The notes under the pieces were generated by a model. It was not told the origin of the DNA. It made no database searches and worked only from the letters and a program-made list of their open reading frames with translations. Positions 63,896-64,000 of a DNA stretch of 64,000 nucleotides are shown in pieces (positions within the stretch are counted from its first letter, which is position 1; each line of letters opens with the position of its first letter). A program made the translations under genes and the position numbers. The DNA is from JBFONV01 sp040779335 (lineage in GTDB: Bacteria; Pseudomonadota; Gammaproteobacteria; Enterobacterales; Alteromonadaceae), in assembly GCA_040779335.1 (NCBI GenBank), contig JBFONV010000008.1, positions 113,675-177,674 of the forward strand, written 5' to 3'.

Positions 63896-64000
63896 ATGAA
63901 GTTTTCGCTGCCCGCGCAGTTAAAAGGCCCAGAATGTAAAAATGTTATGCTTCAAGCTATTTCCATCAGAAAAAAGCTGGAGCCTGTCTTTTTTAATATT
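63896..64000 (+). CDS. integron cassette 4 ORF, 5' part only
   Basis: An open frame of 35 codons from ATG 63896, 6 bp behind the attC3 core, to the window edge (MKFSLPAQLKGPECKN...). Too short to assign; the position after a cassette core is the main support. Confidence 0.55.
   Translation, partial: MKFSLPAQLKGPECKNVMLQAISIRKKLEPVFFNI

Larger units (their letters stand above)
61364..64000. mobile_element. chromosomal integron (intI, attI, attC cassette array), runs off window
   Basis: Integrase gene on the minus strand, an attI-like region with core GTTAGGC at 62564, then three cassettes each ended by an attC site of 95-103 bp, then the start of a fourth cassette. The three attC sites look alike, as in resident chromosomal integrons rather than mobile resistance integrons. 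No transposase or resistance gene is seen. Confidence 0.93.

Overview
The window looks like the chromosome of an AT-rich marine gammaproteobacterium of the Alteromonadales, most like Colwelliaceae (Colwellia/Thalassotalea type). The evidence is the protein sequences together with E. coli-like gene orders: thrS-infC-rpmI-rplT ... pheS-pheT-ihfA, rlmKL-uup ... rmf-fabA, uvrY-uvrC-pgsA-tRNA(Gly-Cys-Leu), and purB-hflD-mnmA-nudJ-rluE next to icd. The taxonomic call is by eye and was not searched.

Region by region. 1-4.9 kb: the 5' part of a 7Fe ferredoxin gene, an FAD-dependent dehydrogenase, an operon of a porin plus a small PstS-like periplasmic protein, and a START-domain protein. 5-15.7 kb: the translation block thrS-infC-rpmI-rplT, then purC, then a second porin/PstS-like operon, then pheST-ihfA. 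The two porin modules are paralogous and lie in opposite orientation around thrS-infC-rpmI-rplT-purC. 15.8-20 kb: small housekeeping genes (DUF2937, azoR, rlmI, acylphosphatase, quinone oxidoreductase, DUF1653). 20.1-20.7 kb: an initiator tRNA gene followed by four 98-bp tandem repeats built on its own 3' end. 20.8-28 kb: rlmKL, a glutaredoxin-like gene, uup, a DUF3466 exported protein, rmf, and fabA with a FabR-type operator. 28-32.7 kb: uvrY, uvrC, pgsA and six tRNA genes (Gly-Cys-Leu-Gly-Gly-Leu). 33-39.6 kb is more accessory: a TTC38-like TPR protein, a double CDGSH Fe-S protein, a PhyH-type dioxygenase, a formyltransferase-like protein, a DUF6058-like protein and an ABC-2 transporter pair. 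39.6-61.3 kb: an EAL protein, a low-molecular-weight phosphatase, DAHP synthase, the divergent pair ppsR/ppsA, a YdiJ-type FAD/Fe-S dehydrogenase, leucine dehydrogenase, DUF4826, a GNAT protein, roxA, purB-hflD-mnmA-nudJ-rluE, and a monomeric-type isocitrate dehydrogenase.

61.3-64 kb: a chromosomal integron sits directly behind icd. It has intI (minus strand), an attI-like region with nested repeats, three attC sites of 95-103 bp, three complete cassettes with unrecognised ORFs, and the start of a fourth. The array runs off the right edge of the window.

The items I consider most worth a second look are the integron and its unknown cassettes, the tRNA-fMet-derived 98-bp array, the mirrored porin/PstS-like modules, the anticodon-loop-like hairpin before thrS, and the AUU start of infC. 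Everything was read by eye from sequence; no database search or folding calculation was run.
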